Source: Armatimonadota bacterium
Lineage (GTDB): Bacteria > Armatimonadota > UBA5829
Length of the DNA stretch: 51,887 bases
Assembly (NCBI GenBank): GCA_026392045.1
Contig: JAPLCU010000043.1
Coordinates: 1 to 51,887 of the forward strand
Direction of reading: 5' to 3'
Shown here piece after piece: positions 8,073 through 16,547 of the stretch. The stretch's first letter is position 1, and each line of letters opens with the position of its first letter. The notes beneath the pieces were generated by a model. The model ran no database searches, was not told the origin of the DNA, and saw nothing but the letters and a program-made list of their open reading frames with translations. The position numbers and the translations under genes are program-made.

Positions 8073-11000
8073 TCATTCGTCACCATCCCCATCGCCGCCG
8101 CCAAGACCCATTCGATACTTGATGTCATAGTTAATGATGAAGTCGAGTTCTTCGTCGGTGAAGCCATAGTGCTTCGCAAGAACCCGGTCGATCTCATCGA
8201 TAATGAGTTTGGATGCCTTAACTTTGTATTCATACAGATTGCCAGAGATACGTGCATCATATCGAGTAATTCTTTTATCTATGAAATCTCTCATTAATTC
8301 CGAGTGAAGACTCTGCAATGTGGTTTTGACGTCGTCTTTCATGCTGTCCCAACCGAATGGGAAGTTTTGCATGTGCCACTTTCCAAAATGCCAACAATCA
8401 GAAACAGAAGTATAAAACCAATAGAACAGTGAACTGTTGAAAGTGGCTACTGCATTGTCTCGAATGACTTCTGTCGGAACCTGCAGGTGTTTGTAAGACT
8501 TTACAGGTGTCAAGAACGGTGTAAAACTCATAGGAAATACCCAATAAGTCTCCCCGTAGTCTTTGAAATAGATATCGTATGATGATTTCGGTACAAACAT
8601 AGTAGACATTTTGTGCTTGGAAAGGATTTTTTCAAATATGCTCATTTCCACTTTCAAAGATACTTTAGGTGTAATACTATCCACGGCATTCAGGCATCTA
8701 GCGTTGCCATATTCGATATTGCTGAATAAATGCTCAAGTATTGGAGTCGTTCGCAAATAGTTCGTTCCCCAAATCTGTTGTCGCAATTCTTCTGTTTTAT
8801 GGGCGATATATATAGATACACGTTGCGATATGCCTGTAAATAGCGAAACAGGACGTATTGCGTGGTTTGTAGTCCAGGAACTTCGCATTTTATCCTCAAG
8901 GAAATAGCGGAGATTGCCATACTCACGAATTGAGGTTAAACTCATTGGCACTATGAGACCTAGTCTTCCTGAGGAACGCATAAGTGCGACAGAGCGTTCC
9001 ATTACCAATGCGTAGAGATTTCCCCAAGAGCCATTCTCGTAACCTTTTAGTAAATATGGAACGTCAGCACCGGGGTATTCCACATATGGTGGATTTCCTA
9101 TAAGAACATCAAATCCGCCTTCGCTGATAATGGAGTGGAACTCAACAAACCAATGGAAAGGCTGATGTGTCTGTAGCCACTTCTGATATTTTGCATGATG
9201 TCTTTTGGCATCTATGACATATTGCCGTGCCAAATATGCGTTAAGTTCGTCTTCGAGTGGCTTCATCTTATCTCTAAGATTTTTCTTGTCCTGTGTCGTG
9301 ATTTCTACGTCAAGTTCTTCTTGTTGTTTTCGGAATAGTGAAAACAGTCCATCTACTTCTTTAGCATTCTCTTCTATCGGAGCCATCTCATCAAACATAT
9401 CCATAGCCTTCTGCTTGCTCCCACAGACAGCGGCACGAACCTCAGCATAAGTAGCAAAACCAATAAGCGTGTTTCCTGCCCTAATGTTAAAATCAATATC
9501 AGGAAGCGGCTCCAGCCCCATGTTGGGTTTAGAACGGTCAGGTTTTACCTCGGAAGCAAGTTTTAGGAACAGACGCAGTTTGCATATCTCCACAGCCTCG
9601 GGCATTATATCCACGCCATAGAGATTGTTTAGGATAATTGATCTGTAAATGAAATACTTGGGGTTCGTGTGCGATTCAACTCGATCAATTGTTTCGGTAA
9701 ACCATCTGTAGTAGTTCGGGTGTACCTGCTTACCGGCATCTCCCCAAGCATCGACGAACTCCTGCATTCTTCCAAGGCAGCCTTCGTAAAGTGGCTCCAG
9801 GATGTTCAGAGCAGCGAAAAGAAACGCCCCGGACCCGCACGTGGGGTCGAGGACTGTCATCTTGCGCAGCGCTTCCCAAAACGCCCGAAGCAGATCAGGG
9901 CTTTCAGTGTTCTCGATAACGTCCTGAGCAAACTGACGTATGTCGAGGTTCAGAGTGATAAGATCGTCAATCGACCGAACTTCCCCGGCTTCTAGCTTCG
10001 CCTTCACTTCCTCATACCGCTGCCGACGAGCCACAACCTCGCGCCATATTTCGGTTGGCAGGGCATAGTCACTGGAAGCGGACTTGTTCCATTCGCCTCT
10101 TTGCGAGACATCTGATATTCCGACGGCGATTTCAGAAGGCAGAGGAAGACCAACGCCCTTCTTGACGGCATCATATATGTACTTGTCTGGGTTCTCTTGC
10201 AGCGCGGTCCAGACCGGCCCTGAGCTTGTCGAAGGGTCGCCCTCAAAGGCAATGGCGCACTTCTTCTTGGCGGCATCGAATAGATAGGGGATGATCGTGT
10301 TCTTGGAGATATACTCGGTTATGTCTTCCTTGGTGTAGTACGCCCCCATCTGCTTCTGGTTGATGTATTTCTCGAAGATGTAGCCCAGGACATCAGGATT
10401 GATCTCCCGGTCGTTATGCATAGGTCGTGAATCGAGATGCCATTCATACTGGTCAAAGAAGTCGAATAATCGCTTGAACGCCTCGTCGGGGATATCGAGA
10501 TCGGGGCTTTCTTGCTCGATCTCATGCTCTTCGAATAAGCCGCCGTTGAGGTAGGGTACCTTGCCCAATAACTCGAAATGCTCTGGTTTCCGATCAGATT
10601 CACGACAATCAGAACCATCGTGGAAGAGCACTCTAAGGAAGCTGCGGTAGAACGAGTAGAACTTGTCCCTTCCACGCCTTTCTTTCAGCATATCGAGGCG
10701 GTTGCGGAGGTAGTTGGGATCGCGGTCCAGGAAGCCCTTCTTCTGGATGAAGTAGACAAACATCAGCCGGTTCAGCATCAGTGATGCATACCAGTCTGTG
10801 TGAGCGACGTTAGTCATACCGGTAATGAACTTCTTGAATGCCTTCAGTTCGCCGTCAAACCGTTCGTAGAACCGCTTCGTTACTTTATCGACGTCCAGAG
10901 CAGACTTGACACGCTCAGAGACGGACTTGATCGAAATATTGCCCTCATCGTCCAACTCTTCCAGATCGAAAACCAGGCCATCAAGCTTCTGAATAAGGGG

Positions 11001-11375
11001 CAGTCCCGATTGGTCATATCTGAAGACATGCTCGCGGGACGCCGACGGCTTGCCGGGTTCCATCTTCACCCACTGCCAGACCTGTGAAATGGTATCGCAG
11101 TAGACTATGATATGTTCGTAGTGCAGCTTTGATACAACGCGGTCGATCTTCCGGCGAACGTGGTAGTCGGGAACTGCGCTATTGTGATCAGCGCTGCATT
11201 GGAGAGCAACCAGACCTCCCATTTCCGAGATAGCGCCAAGCGTATAGTCCTGTCCATCCACCGACACTGTGATCGGCGACAGGCTGCAATGACTCCAACC
11301 GAGCTCCGAGACAAAAAGGCTCTTGAAGTCGCATGTTCGCAGAAGGTCCCGCACTCTGGTCTCGTTCAAACGCAT
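8073..11375 (-). CDS. Eco57I-type N6-adenine DNA methyltransferase (large R-M/defence methylase)
   Basis: 1100 residues. S-adenosylmethionine motif I is DPTCGSGAFL near residue 510, and the catalytic motif IV is NPPYVEY near residue 760, so it should methylate adenine N6. The N-terminal 330 residues hold a helical region typical of class 1 DISARM/BREX-like methylases (TDWYASLMLNRLMFVYFIQK, then GYIFEKYINQKQMGAYYT). The C-terminal part from about 870 would be target recognition, ending in DEELDFIINYDIKYRMG. No PD-D/ExK or other nuclease motif is obvious at the N-terminus, so restriction would have to come from a partner, probably the PLD-helicase whose gene ends 3 nt upstream. A short palindrome-type repeat is embedded in the frame near residue 385. 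AGAGGA precedes the ATG. Confidence 0.88.
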   Translation of the reverse strand: MRLNETRVRDLLRTCDFKSLFVSELGWSHCSLSPITVSVDGQDYTLGAISEMGGLVALQCSADHNSAVPDYHVRRKIDRVVSKLHYEHIIVYCDTISQVWQWVKMEPGKPSASREHVFRYDQSGLPLIQKLDGLVFDLEELDDEGNISIKSVSERVKSALDVDKVTKRFYERFDGELKAFKKFITGMTNVAHTDWYASLMLNRLMFVYFIQKKGFLDRDPNYLRNRLDMLKERRGRDKFYSFYRSFLRVLFHDGSDCRESDRKPEHFELLGKVPYLNGGLFEEHEIEQESPDLDIPDEAFKRLFDFFDQYEWHLDSRPMHNDREINPDVLGYIFEKYINQKQMGAYYTKEDITEYISKNTIIPYLFDAAKKKCAIAFEGDPSTSSGPVWTALQENPDKYIYDAVKKGVGLPLPSEIAVGISDVSQRGEWNKSASSDYALPTEIWREVVARRQRYEEVKAKLEAGEVRSIDDLITLNLDIRQFAQDVIENTESPDLLRAFWEALRKMTVLDPTCGSGAFLFAALNILEPLYEGCLGRMQEFVDAWGDAGKQVHPNYYRWFTETIDRVESHTNPKYFIYRSIILNNLYGVDIMPEAVEICKLRLFLKLASEVKPDRSKPNMGLEPLPDIDFNIRAGNTLIGFATYAEVRAAVCGSKQKAMDMFDEMAPIEENAKEVDGLFSLFRKQQEELDVEITTQDKKNLRDKMKPLEDELNAYLARQYVIDAKRHHAKYQKWLQTHQPFHWFVEFHSIISEGGFDVLIGNPPYVEYPGADVPYLLKGYENGSWGNLYALVMERSVALMRSSGRLGLIVPMSLTSIREYGNLRYFLEDKMRSSWTTNHAIRPVSLFTGISQRVSIYIAHKTEELRQQIWGTNYLRTTPILEHLFSNIEYGNARCLNAVDSITPKVSLKVEMSIFEKILSKHKMSTMFVPKSSYDIYFKDYGETYWVFPMSFTPFLTPVKSYKHLQVPTEVIRDNAVATFNSSLFYWFYTSVSDCWHFGKWHMQNFPFGWDSMKDDVKTTLQSLHSELMRDFIDKRITRYDARISGNLYEYKVKASKLIIDEIDRVLAKHYGFTDEELDFIINYDIKYRMGLGGGDGDGDE
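10212..10239. repeat. PSTSSG-type interspersed repeat inside the methylase gene
   Basis: The plus strand reads GGCCCTGAGCTTGTCGAAGG, so the minus strand encodes GDPSTSSGPV and another frame encodes TLRQAQG. These are the familiar translations of a short repeat seen in many bacterial genomes. It is in frame and splits the methylase between AIAFE and VWTALQ. Only this one copy was seen in the window. Confidence 0.75.
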
Positions 11376-11378
11376 GTG

Positions 11379-14300
11379 CTATTCCTCTCCCCCAGGCTCG
11401 AATAGCCCCATCGAACATATCAGCTTAGGCTCATGCCTCTCCGCTTCTTCCTGAACCATGCACAGCTTGTCCTCACCGCGCAGATTAATGACCACATCGG
11501 CGAGGGTCTCGTCGCTGATACTGCTCTTCATTATTCGGTTCAGCGTGTCAGTGGCCATCTGCTTCAGAGGATACTTGTAGATATCATCAAGGGCCTTTGT
11601 CAGCTCCGGCGAGTCGAAGATAGTCCCCTTGACCTCCGCCGCGTGACGCTTCAGCCGCTCGTATACCTTGAACCTTGCACCCGAAGGTCTGCCGAGTTGT
11701 CCACCTATCGACTTCTCTTCCTTTACGAGGTGCTCAACCCCAGCCCTGACCAGCTCATGGTGTCGAGCATGGCGGGGGATGGCAGGAGTGCCGGGTCCGC
11801 ATTCGGCTGCTCTCAGGACGGTAAGCTGCGACTGCGTTACGCTGCCGCATTCTTTGTCCATCCAGGCGAGAGCATCGCTGCCTTCGGCGGTTCGCATGTA
11901 TAGAAGGACACCTTCGGGGCTTCGCGCACCAGGCTTGTGAGCCTTCGTAGTGTAAGTAACATTGGGCATACTCGGAACGATGCTGGCCAACCGCGGATCA
12001 CGGTCGATGGCGTTCTTCCATATCTGATATGCGTAGGAAGCGAGATCGACTTCATCGTCCTCCTCGCCGTCCATCAGCCCTGACGTTTCGTTATAAATGC
12101 CCAACAGGACTTCGCTGGATATGTCATCCTCAAAGAATGCTTCATCGGCGCCTACTACCTCAGCATTCTCCCGGAGACGTTGCCGAACTTTAGCCCTAAG
12201 CTTGATGAGTTTCTCTACGCCATCAGCCGGCACAAAGGAGTAACAGAGTATCTCTTCGGCCTTCTGTCCAATTCTATCAACACGACCAGCTCGCTGTATA
12301 AGCCTGATGATGGCCCACGGGAGATCATAGTTAACTATGACTGAACAGTCTTGCAGATTTTGACCTTCACTCAAGACATCCGTAGCTATAAGAACCCGCA
12401 GCTCATCTTGTGCTGATACCTTGTCTCGTTTTTCATTGCTTACCGGGCTGAATCGCCAAGCGAGCCCCGTGGGATCAGATGAGCCTCCAGTTACACCTTC
12501 CAAGGCTTGAACGCCACGCTTCTTCATCTGGGCTTCCAGGTATCTAACCGTGTCGGCAAACTGCGTGAATATCAGAACCTTGTCCTTGGGATGGGTCTTG
12601 GTCAGCAGTTCCTCTAATGCATTGAGCTTGGCGTCTTCGTCGGGGTTCCAGTCGCCACATTTCTCAAGCACAGAGAGAAGAGCCTTTGCGTCCCTGGCAA
12701 GGCTTTCGTTCAGGTCTCGAACAAACAGCGTGGGACGCAACCACTGGAATCGGCTCTTGTGGACACCGGAGTAAACAGCATATATCTCTGCAGCTCTTTT
12801 CCGATACCGCGACTCGGAATGGATAATACTATTGACTTCGTTGATGTCGCAGATCAATTCCTCATCACCATTTGTAAGGGTGTAGGTGCAAGCTTCCCCA
12901 TCTTCATCTTGGGAACGAGTGTCGAAGAGTTCCACGTCTTGTGTTCCGATTGGAACAGGCAATCCGTTTTCAAGAGCATGGATGAACACGTAGTTCCGAA
13001 GAACGTGTCGGCTCACCGATTGGATAAAAGTCACGCCGCCGCTTTCAAGCCGTTTGAAAAGATTCGTTCGGCAGAACCCCATAAGGCGCTTGCCAGCCCG
13101 ACCAAGGTCTTTGATCACCTTGTCCTCTCGCGGACTTGGGGAATCAGATGAATTGGGAGCGATGTAGTTCCCCAAACCATACCTCGCCAGTTCCAGCGAA
13201 GCTACCTTGTTTACCACAAATTCACTGTAGAGCCGCGCATACTGGTCATTGGAGTCTTGGTCGTCCACTTTGAACTTGGCGGTCTTGGGTGTGCGAATAG
13301 GGAAATAGGAACGTGTGCCATCATCAAAGGTAAGAAACGTCCGGCCGTTTGATGGGTCGGTCTCGGCATAGTTCTTCTGAATGAAACTGCGAGTGCGGCG
13401 CACCATAAATAGCCGCATCAGTTCTTGCCAATCCTCGGTGTAGTCGCTTTTCTCAAAAGCAGCCAGCGATCTAACCGGGCACTGGTGACGCTTGATGAAC
13501 TCGACTTCGCCACCTGGTTCCTGCATCTTCCGCTCGGGCCGAATGCCCAGATCGGCATCTTCTGGCACGAAAAGCCGCAGCTGATTCGACAGGTCGAGAT
13601 ACGTCTTATTGTAGGGAGTCGCGGTGAGCAGAATGCACTTGCTATCATTCTTGACGATGTAGTCATACAGAGCGTGGTAGGTCTTGGTCTCTCGATTACG
13701 CAAGTTGTGGCTTTCGTCGATGACTACAACCCGGTATCTGCGCAGATCAGGAAGTTCGTTAATCGCCATGCTTACAGAAAGCACCTTTGCGATCATGCGA
13801 TAGTGGTCAACGTGATCCTGCCACATCTTGACCAGGTTCTTCGGGCAGATTATGAGCGTCTCCAGAAAGTGGTCGTCTTGGAATATGCGCGCGATAGCGC
13901 ACGCCGTGAGCGTCTTGCCCAGTCCAACCACGTCGGCGACCAGAACCCCGCCGCGCTTGTTCAGGTGGTGCGCGGCGATCTTGACCGCCGCCTTTTGGAA
14001 CTCAAACAGCTTCTCACGGAACTCTTTCGGAATGCTGTATTCAGAGAGTCCCGCCCGTGCTTCCTGCGAGAGGTGATAGGCCATCTTCAAGTAGATGTGA
14101 TACGGCGGAGTCTCCTTATCACCAGCCCAACTCTCGTCAATGATCTGAACCAGTTCATCGGAAATGTCCAGACACCAGCGGTCGTTCCAGCGATCCTCGA
14201 ACCACTTCGCAAGTTTCTGACACGCGTCGTGGTCAGTGACATCGACATTGAGTTCGCCCTGGTTAGATAAGCCAGCCAGAGTGAGATTGCTGCTCCCGAG

Positions 14301-14771
14301 AAACCCGGTCATCGGATTGTTGAAGTCATCGCGGAACAGCAGGTATAGTTTCGCGTGCAGTGGATGGCGCAGGAATAACTTCACCCTTACCTTATGATGT
14401 CGTATCTGGTCGGCGAGTCGTCCGAGGCCCGCTTCGTCATCATTTGTCGGAACACCCATCGCAATCTGATCGCGAAACTCTTCCGCCAGCTTCTTCTTCA
14501 GTCGCACGGCAGTCTGGTTGTCAATTGCCGGGTTTTCTGAGATTAGACTCAGGCAATCTCGCAGCTCGTCATGAGGGAGTCTCTGCATCCCTACAAGAAG
14601 GCGACAGCATTTATCATCTTCGCCAGACCACTGATCGATGCACGAGTCCAGTTGCCTCCAGCCGCGTAGGTTGAAGTAGCCCACACAGAAATCCGCGCGC
14701 TCAGAAACGCCGAGCGTGGTCTGTAGCGCAGGCATCAGTTTGTCGTCTATATTGTCGAAAATCCTCGGCAT
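11379..14771 (-). CDS. Phospholipase-D-like nuclease fused to an SNF2-type helicase
   Basis: 1130 residues. Residues about 1-200 form a PLD-like domain with the HxK motif ([10 protein letters not shown] near 143) followed by [20 protein letters not shown], as in PLD nucleases attached to helicases. Residues about 260-890 are an SF2/SNF2 motor: Walker [10 protein letters not shown], motif II VIDESH, motif [11 protein letters not shown], and motif [13 protein letters not shown]. The remaining C-terminus is helical and of unknown role. Only one HxK copy is seen, so a dimer would be needed for a full PLD active site. The ATG at 14771 has AGGAG upstream. The 3-nt gap to the methylase gene indicates one operon. 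A translocating nuclease controlled by the methylase is the natural model (inference). Confidence 0.88.
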   Translation of the reverse strand: MPRIFDNIDDKLMPALQTTLGVSERADFCVGYFNLRGWRQLDSCIDQWSGEDDKCCRLLVGMQRLPHDELRDCLSLISENPAIDNQTAVRLKKKLAEEFRDQIAMGVPTNDDEAGLGRLADQIRHHKVRVKLFLRHPLHAKLYLLFRDDFNNPMTGFLGSSNLTLAGLSNQGELNVDVTDHDACQKLAKWFEDRWNDRWCLDISDELVQIIDESWAGDKETPPYHIYLKMAYHLSQEARAGLSEYSIPKEFREKLFEFQKAAVKIAAHHLNKRGGVLVADVVGLGKTLTACAIARIFQDDHFLETLIICPKNLVKMWQDHVDHYRMIAKVLSVSMAINELPDLRRYRVVVIDESHNLRNRETKTYHALYDYIVKNDSKCILLTATPYNKTYLDLSNQLRLFVPEDADLGIRPERKMQEPGGEVEFIKRHQCPVRSLAAFEKSDYTEDWQELMRLFMVRRTRSFIQKNYAETDPSNGRTFLTFDDGTRSYFPIRTPKTAKFKVDDQDSNDQYARLYSEFVVNKVASLELARYGLGNYIAPNSSDSPSPREDKVIKDLGRAGKRLMGFCRTNLFKRLESGGVTFIQSVSRHVLRNYVFIHALENGLPVPIGTQDVELFDTRSQDEDGEACTYTLTNGDEELICDINEVNSIIHSESRYRKRAAEIYAVYSGVHKSRFQWLRPTLFVRDLNESLARDAKALLSVLEKCGDWNPDEDAKLNALEELLTKTHPKDKVLIFTQFADTVRYLEAQMKKRGVQALEGVTGGSSDPTGLAWRFSPVSNEKRDKVSAQDELRVLIATDVLSEGQNLQDCSVIVNYDLPWAIIRLIQRAGRVDRIGQKAEEILCYSFVPADGVEKLIKLRAKVRQRLRENAEVVGADEAFFEDDISSEVLLGIYNETSGLMDGEEDDEVDLASYAYQIWKNAIDRDPRLASIVPSMPNVTYTTKAHKPGARSPEGVLLYMRTAEGSDALAWMDKECGSVTQSQLTVLRAAECGPGTPAIPRHARHHELVRAGVEHLVKEEKSIGGQLGRPSGARFKVYERLKRHAAEVKGTIFDSPELTKALDDIYKYPLKQMATDTLNRIMKSSISDETLADVVINLRGEDKLCMVQEEAERHEPKLICSMGLFEPGGEE

Positions 14772-14867
14772 ACGAATTGACTCCTAGAGACAAGCCACAG
14801 TCCTAACGCAAGGTGCGGACGACTGCGTGCAGCGAACCGTATGGCATACCGGAAGTGAGTCTCGCGC

Positions 14868-15082
14868 TCACTGGCCGCTGTTGGCAGGCGGTTCCTTCAT
14901 CTCTTTTTCATTTGCTCCGCCGGATCTGACCCATTCGTCGACTTCTTCCTTGCGAAACTTCCAGTGGCTACCTACCTTATGACCAGGCATGTTGCGCTTT
15001 ACGACCCATCGATAGACGCTCTCTCGCGCACCACGCCCAGGTAGGCCGCAATTTCTTCTACCGACAACCAACGATCTTCCAT
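14868..15082 (-). pseudogene. Excisionase-family HTH regulator, interrupted by a frameshift
   Basis: Reading from ATG 15082 the frame gives MEDRWLSVEEIAAYLGV, and after a one-base slip it gives RESVYRWVVKRNMPGHKVG then SHWKFRKEEVDEWVRSGG. Joined, these form a complete MerR-like/excisionase helix-turn-helix of the type that heads many restriction and mobile-element operons. The slip is near 15030, in a GTGGTGCGCGAGAGAGC stretch. As written, neither frame gives a full protein, so it is a recent pseudogene, a sequencing error or a programmed shift. It lies just upstream of the PLD-helicase gene in the same direction. Confidence 0.75.
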
Positions 15083-15187
15083 TTGTAGCTGCTCCGCTAT
15101 CCCATTACGGGAAGTCAGGTGCGAGACTGGCTTGGGCACAAAGCCGGAAATATCTGGTTGCCAGCTTATCCGCCAGTCAATGCTGCA

Positions 15188-15193
15188 ATTATA
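15188..15193 (-). promoter_or_regulatory. Candidate -10 box for the defence operon
   Basis: A perfect TATAAT on the minus strand lies about 105 nt upstream of the frameshifted HTH gene. No good -35 is seen at 16-18 nt, so this is tentative; the operon may need an activator. Confidence 0.35.
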
Positions 15194-15199
15194 TCAGTA

Positions 15200-15718
15200 A
15201 AGCTGAGTTTATATCTACCCCACGCCCAACGCCTGTATTTTGATATGACTGGAACTCGACCGGAATCGCCCGACTATTTATCACTTGCGTGACACTTACT
15301 TGCGTGTTCGTTCTTACCTATCTCCTCACTCATGCCGATTCCAAACTTTTGAACACTTCAACCAGTAGAAAAACAGAGAACAATGGGAATGAGCATGCGG
15401 TTTCGAGATACTATTTGGAATGTAAAACCAACACTGAGCACAAGCTCTATCTCAAGATTCGTGCTCAGAATGGCGTAACGTAGACTGTTTGCCATCGAAT
15501 TCTTGATACTCCAAGAATATTTACAAAACCACCTGAGAACGAGGTCAACCTCGTTCTCGGCTTTTAGAGACAAATGGTCAAAAGAGAGAGAAAAAGCGCG
15601 AAATATGAGGCATGATCGCCAGACCTCGTTCTCGCGTTTCGGGCGGGTAATATTCAGAAATCAGAGCGATTTGAGCTCAAATCTACGTGTGAAATGAGCA
15701 AATCTGCCCTGTAATAGC
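15200..15718. other. Gene-free stretch with a strong hairpin
   Basis: AT-rich region with no convincing gene. At 15535-15558 there is an 11-bp perfect inverted repeat (GAGAACGAGGT / ACCTCGTTCTC) with almost no loop, followed on the plus strand by GGCTTTT. Part of the same arm (CCTCGTTCTCG) recurs at about 15626. It may be a terminator or the boundary mark of the accessory island. Confidence 0.45.
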
Positions 15719-15758
15719 AAAAAAGCGGGAGACCGTCAGAGAGACAGTTACCCGCTTT
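15719..15758 (-). terminator. Intrinsic terminator after tRNA-Glu
   Basis: On the minus strand AAAGCGGG ... CCCGCTTTTTT forms a stem with a U-run, starting 6 nt after the tRNA 3' end. Confidence 0.85.
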
Positions 15759-15763
15759 GAACT

Positions 15764-15840
15764 TGGTAGCCCCGAAGGGATTCGAACCCTCGATCTCCGC
15801 CGTGAGAGGGCGATGTCCTGGACCGCTAGACGACGGGGCC
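15764..15840 (-). tRNA. tRNA-Glu (anticodon CTC)
   Basis: 77 nt including an encoded CCA. The acceptor stem is GGCCCCG/CGGGGCT, the T-arm is GAGGGTTCGAATCCCTT, and the anticodon loop is CTCTCAC flanked by a TCGCC/GGCGG stem. A consensus promoter lies upstream and a terminator directly downstream, so it is a single-gene unit. Confidence 0.95.
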
Positions 15841-15876
15841 ACATTTGATCTAAGCACTCGCCCTGAGCGCAAAAAT

Positions 15877-15905
15877 AGTATAGCAAAAGTCCCAAGGCTT
15901 GTCAA
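15877..15905 (-). promoter_or_regulatory. Sigma-70 promoter of tRNA-Glu
   Basis: TTGACA, 17-nt spacer, TATACT on the minus strand; the -10 lies 37 nt upstream of the mature tRNA 5' end. A GGGCAGAA/TTCTGCCC palindrome at 15914-15937 sits just upstream of the -35. Confidence 0.85.
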
Positions 15906-15913
15906 TAGTTGAT

Positions 15914-15937
15914 GGGCAGAATACCTACGTTCTGCCC
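15914..15937. repeat. Palindrome of the CGGGC family
   Basis: GGGCAGAA ... TTCTGCCC with an 8-nt centre. It belongs to the palindrome family found at 22770-22858, 33412 and 48497. The rest of the gap up to the tRNA-Ser terminator holds no gene that I can see. Confidence 0.6.
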
Positions 15938-16157
15938 GAGGTCTTTGTACGGTACCTCTGGTCAAACCATTGCCCCATTTTAGCCGCCAAGAGCAGCACC
16001 CGCTGCGTCCGATCAACATTCCTGAATAAACCCTCATTTGGTCGGCGTAAATCGTCGAGATTCCTCGGATTTCCTTGTTAGGTTGTTCGAGGTAGATAGA
16101 TACAAGATAGACACATTGGGGGGATTTTGCGGTTTCCGGCACCTGGCAACCAGATAC

Positions 16158-16201
16158 ACAAAAAGCCGATATCACTGCATTCTGAGCGTGAAATCGGCTT
16201 G
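16158..16201 (-). terminator. Intrinsic terminator after tRNA-Ser
   Basis: On the minus strand AAGCCGAT ... ATCGGCTTTTTGTG forms a stem with a U-run, 7 nt beyond the tRNA. Confidence 0.85.
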
Positions 16202-16207
16202 AAATCA

Positions 16208-16295
16208 TGGCGGAGGGGGAGAGATTCGAACTCTCGGTGGCTTGCGCCACGACAGTTTTCAAGACTGCTCCGATAAACCGCTCTGGCACCCCTCC
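16208..16295 (-). tRNA. tRNA-Ser (anticodon TGA)
   Basis: 88 nt including encoded CCA. The acceptor stem is GGAGGGG/CCCCTCC with discriminator G. The anticodon loop is CTTGAAAA with TGA, and the long variable arm (GTGGCGCAAGCCAC) is the class II mark of serine tRNA. A TATAAT lies upstream at 16343-16348 on the minus strand. Confidence 0.96.
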
Positions 16296-16410
16296 GCGTC
16301 AGAGGCGAGCGCTGCCAAAACCGCGCTTGATTGATCACTATGATTATACCGCATTGCCCGAATTTATTCCAGCAATACCAGGGCATTTGGGTGTAGAACC
16401 CAGGCGGAGA

Positions 16411-16439
16411 GGGGAGGGCGAAGCTCCCGCTGAGCCGTG
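16411..16439. repeat. Interspersed repeat encoding SAGASPS-type peptide, copy 1
   Basis: 29 nt beginning GGGGAGGGCGAAGCTCCCGC and ending TGAGCCGTG. It is identical to 34261-34289, with diverged copies at 48434-48462 and, inverted, at 29283-29306. It contains a GGGAGggcgaaGCTCCC-type palindrome. Confidence 0.8.
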
Positions 16440-16487
16440 TAGTGGGCGGATGCAACGGTATTGGAGCGGCTCCCCACTCTCCACCTT

Positions 16488-16516
16488 TTGACTCTATCGA
16501 AGTATTCTGCTTTAAT
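16488..16516 (+). promoter_or_regulatory. Sigma-70 promoter of the HzsA-like gene
   Basis: TTGACT, 17-nt spacer, TTTAAT. The -10 ends 31 nt before the ATG, leaving a short leader with an AAGGAGAG ribosome site. Confidence 0.75.
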
Positions 16517-16547
16517 GTAGGCACAAGGCTATAAGGAGAGTGTGGAT

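Noticed and set aside
13425-14270. A 281-residue plus-strand frame opposite the PLD-helicase
   Set aside because: Antisense shadow of a gene with clear PLD and helicase motifs.
8073-14771. Calling the methylase-helicase pair a DISARM system
   Set aside because: The drmA and drmB genes that define DISARM are not in the island, and the PLD domain is fused to the helicase instead of being a separate drmC.
15289-15483. A 64-residue plus-strand frame
   Set aside because: No RBS, low-complexity composition and no recognisable feature; probably chance in an AT-rich gap.
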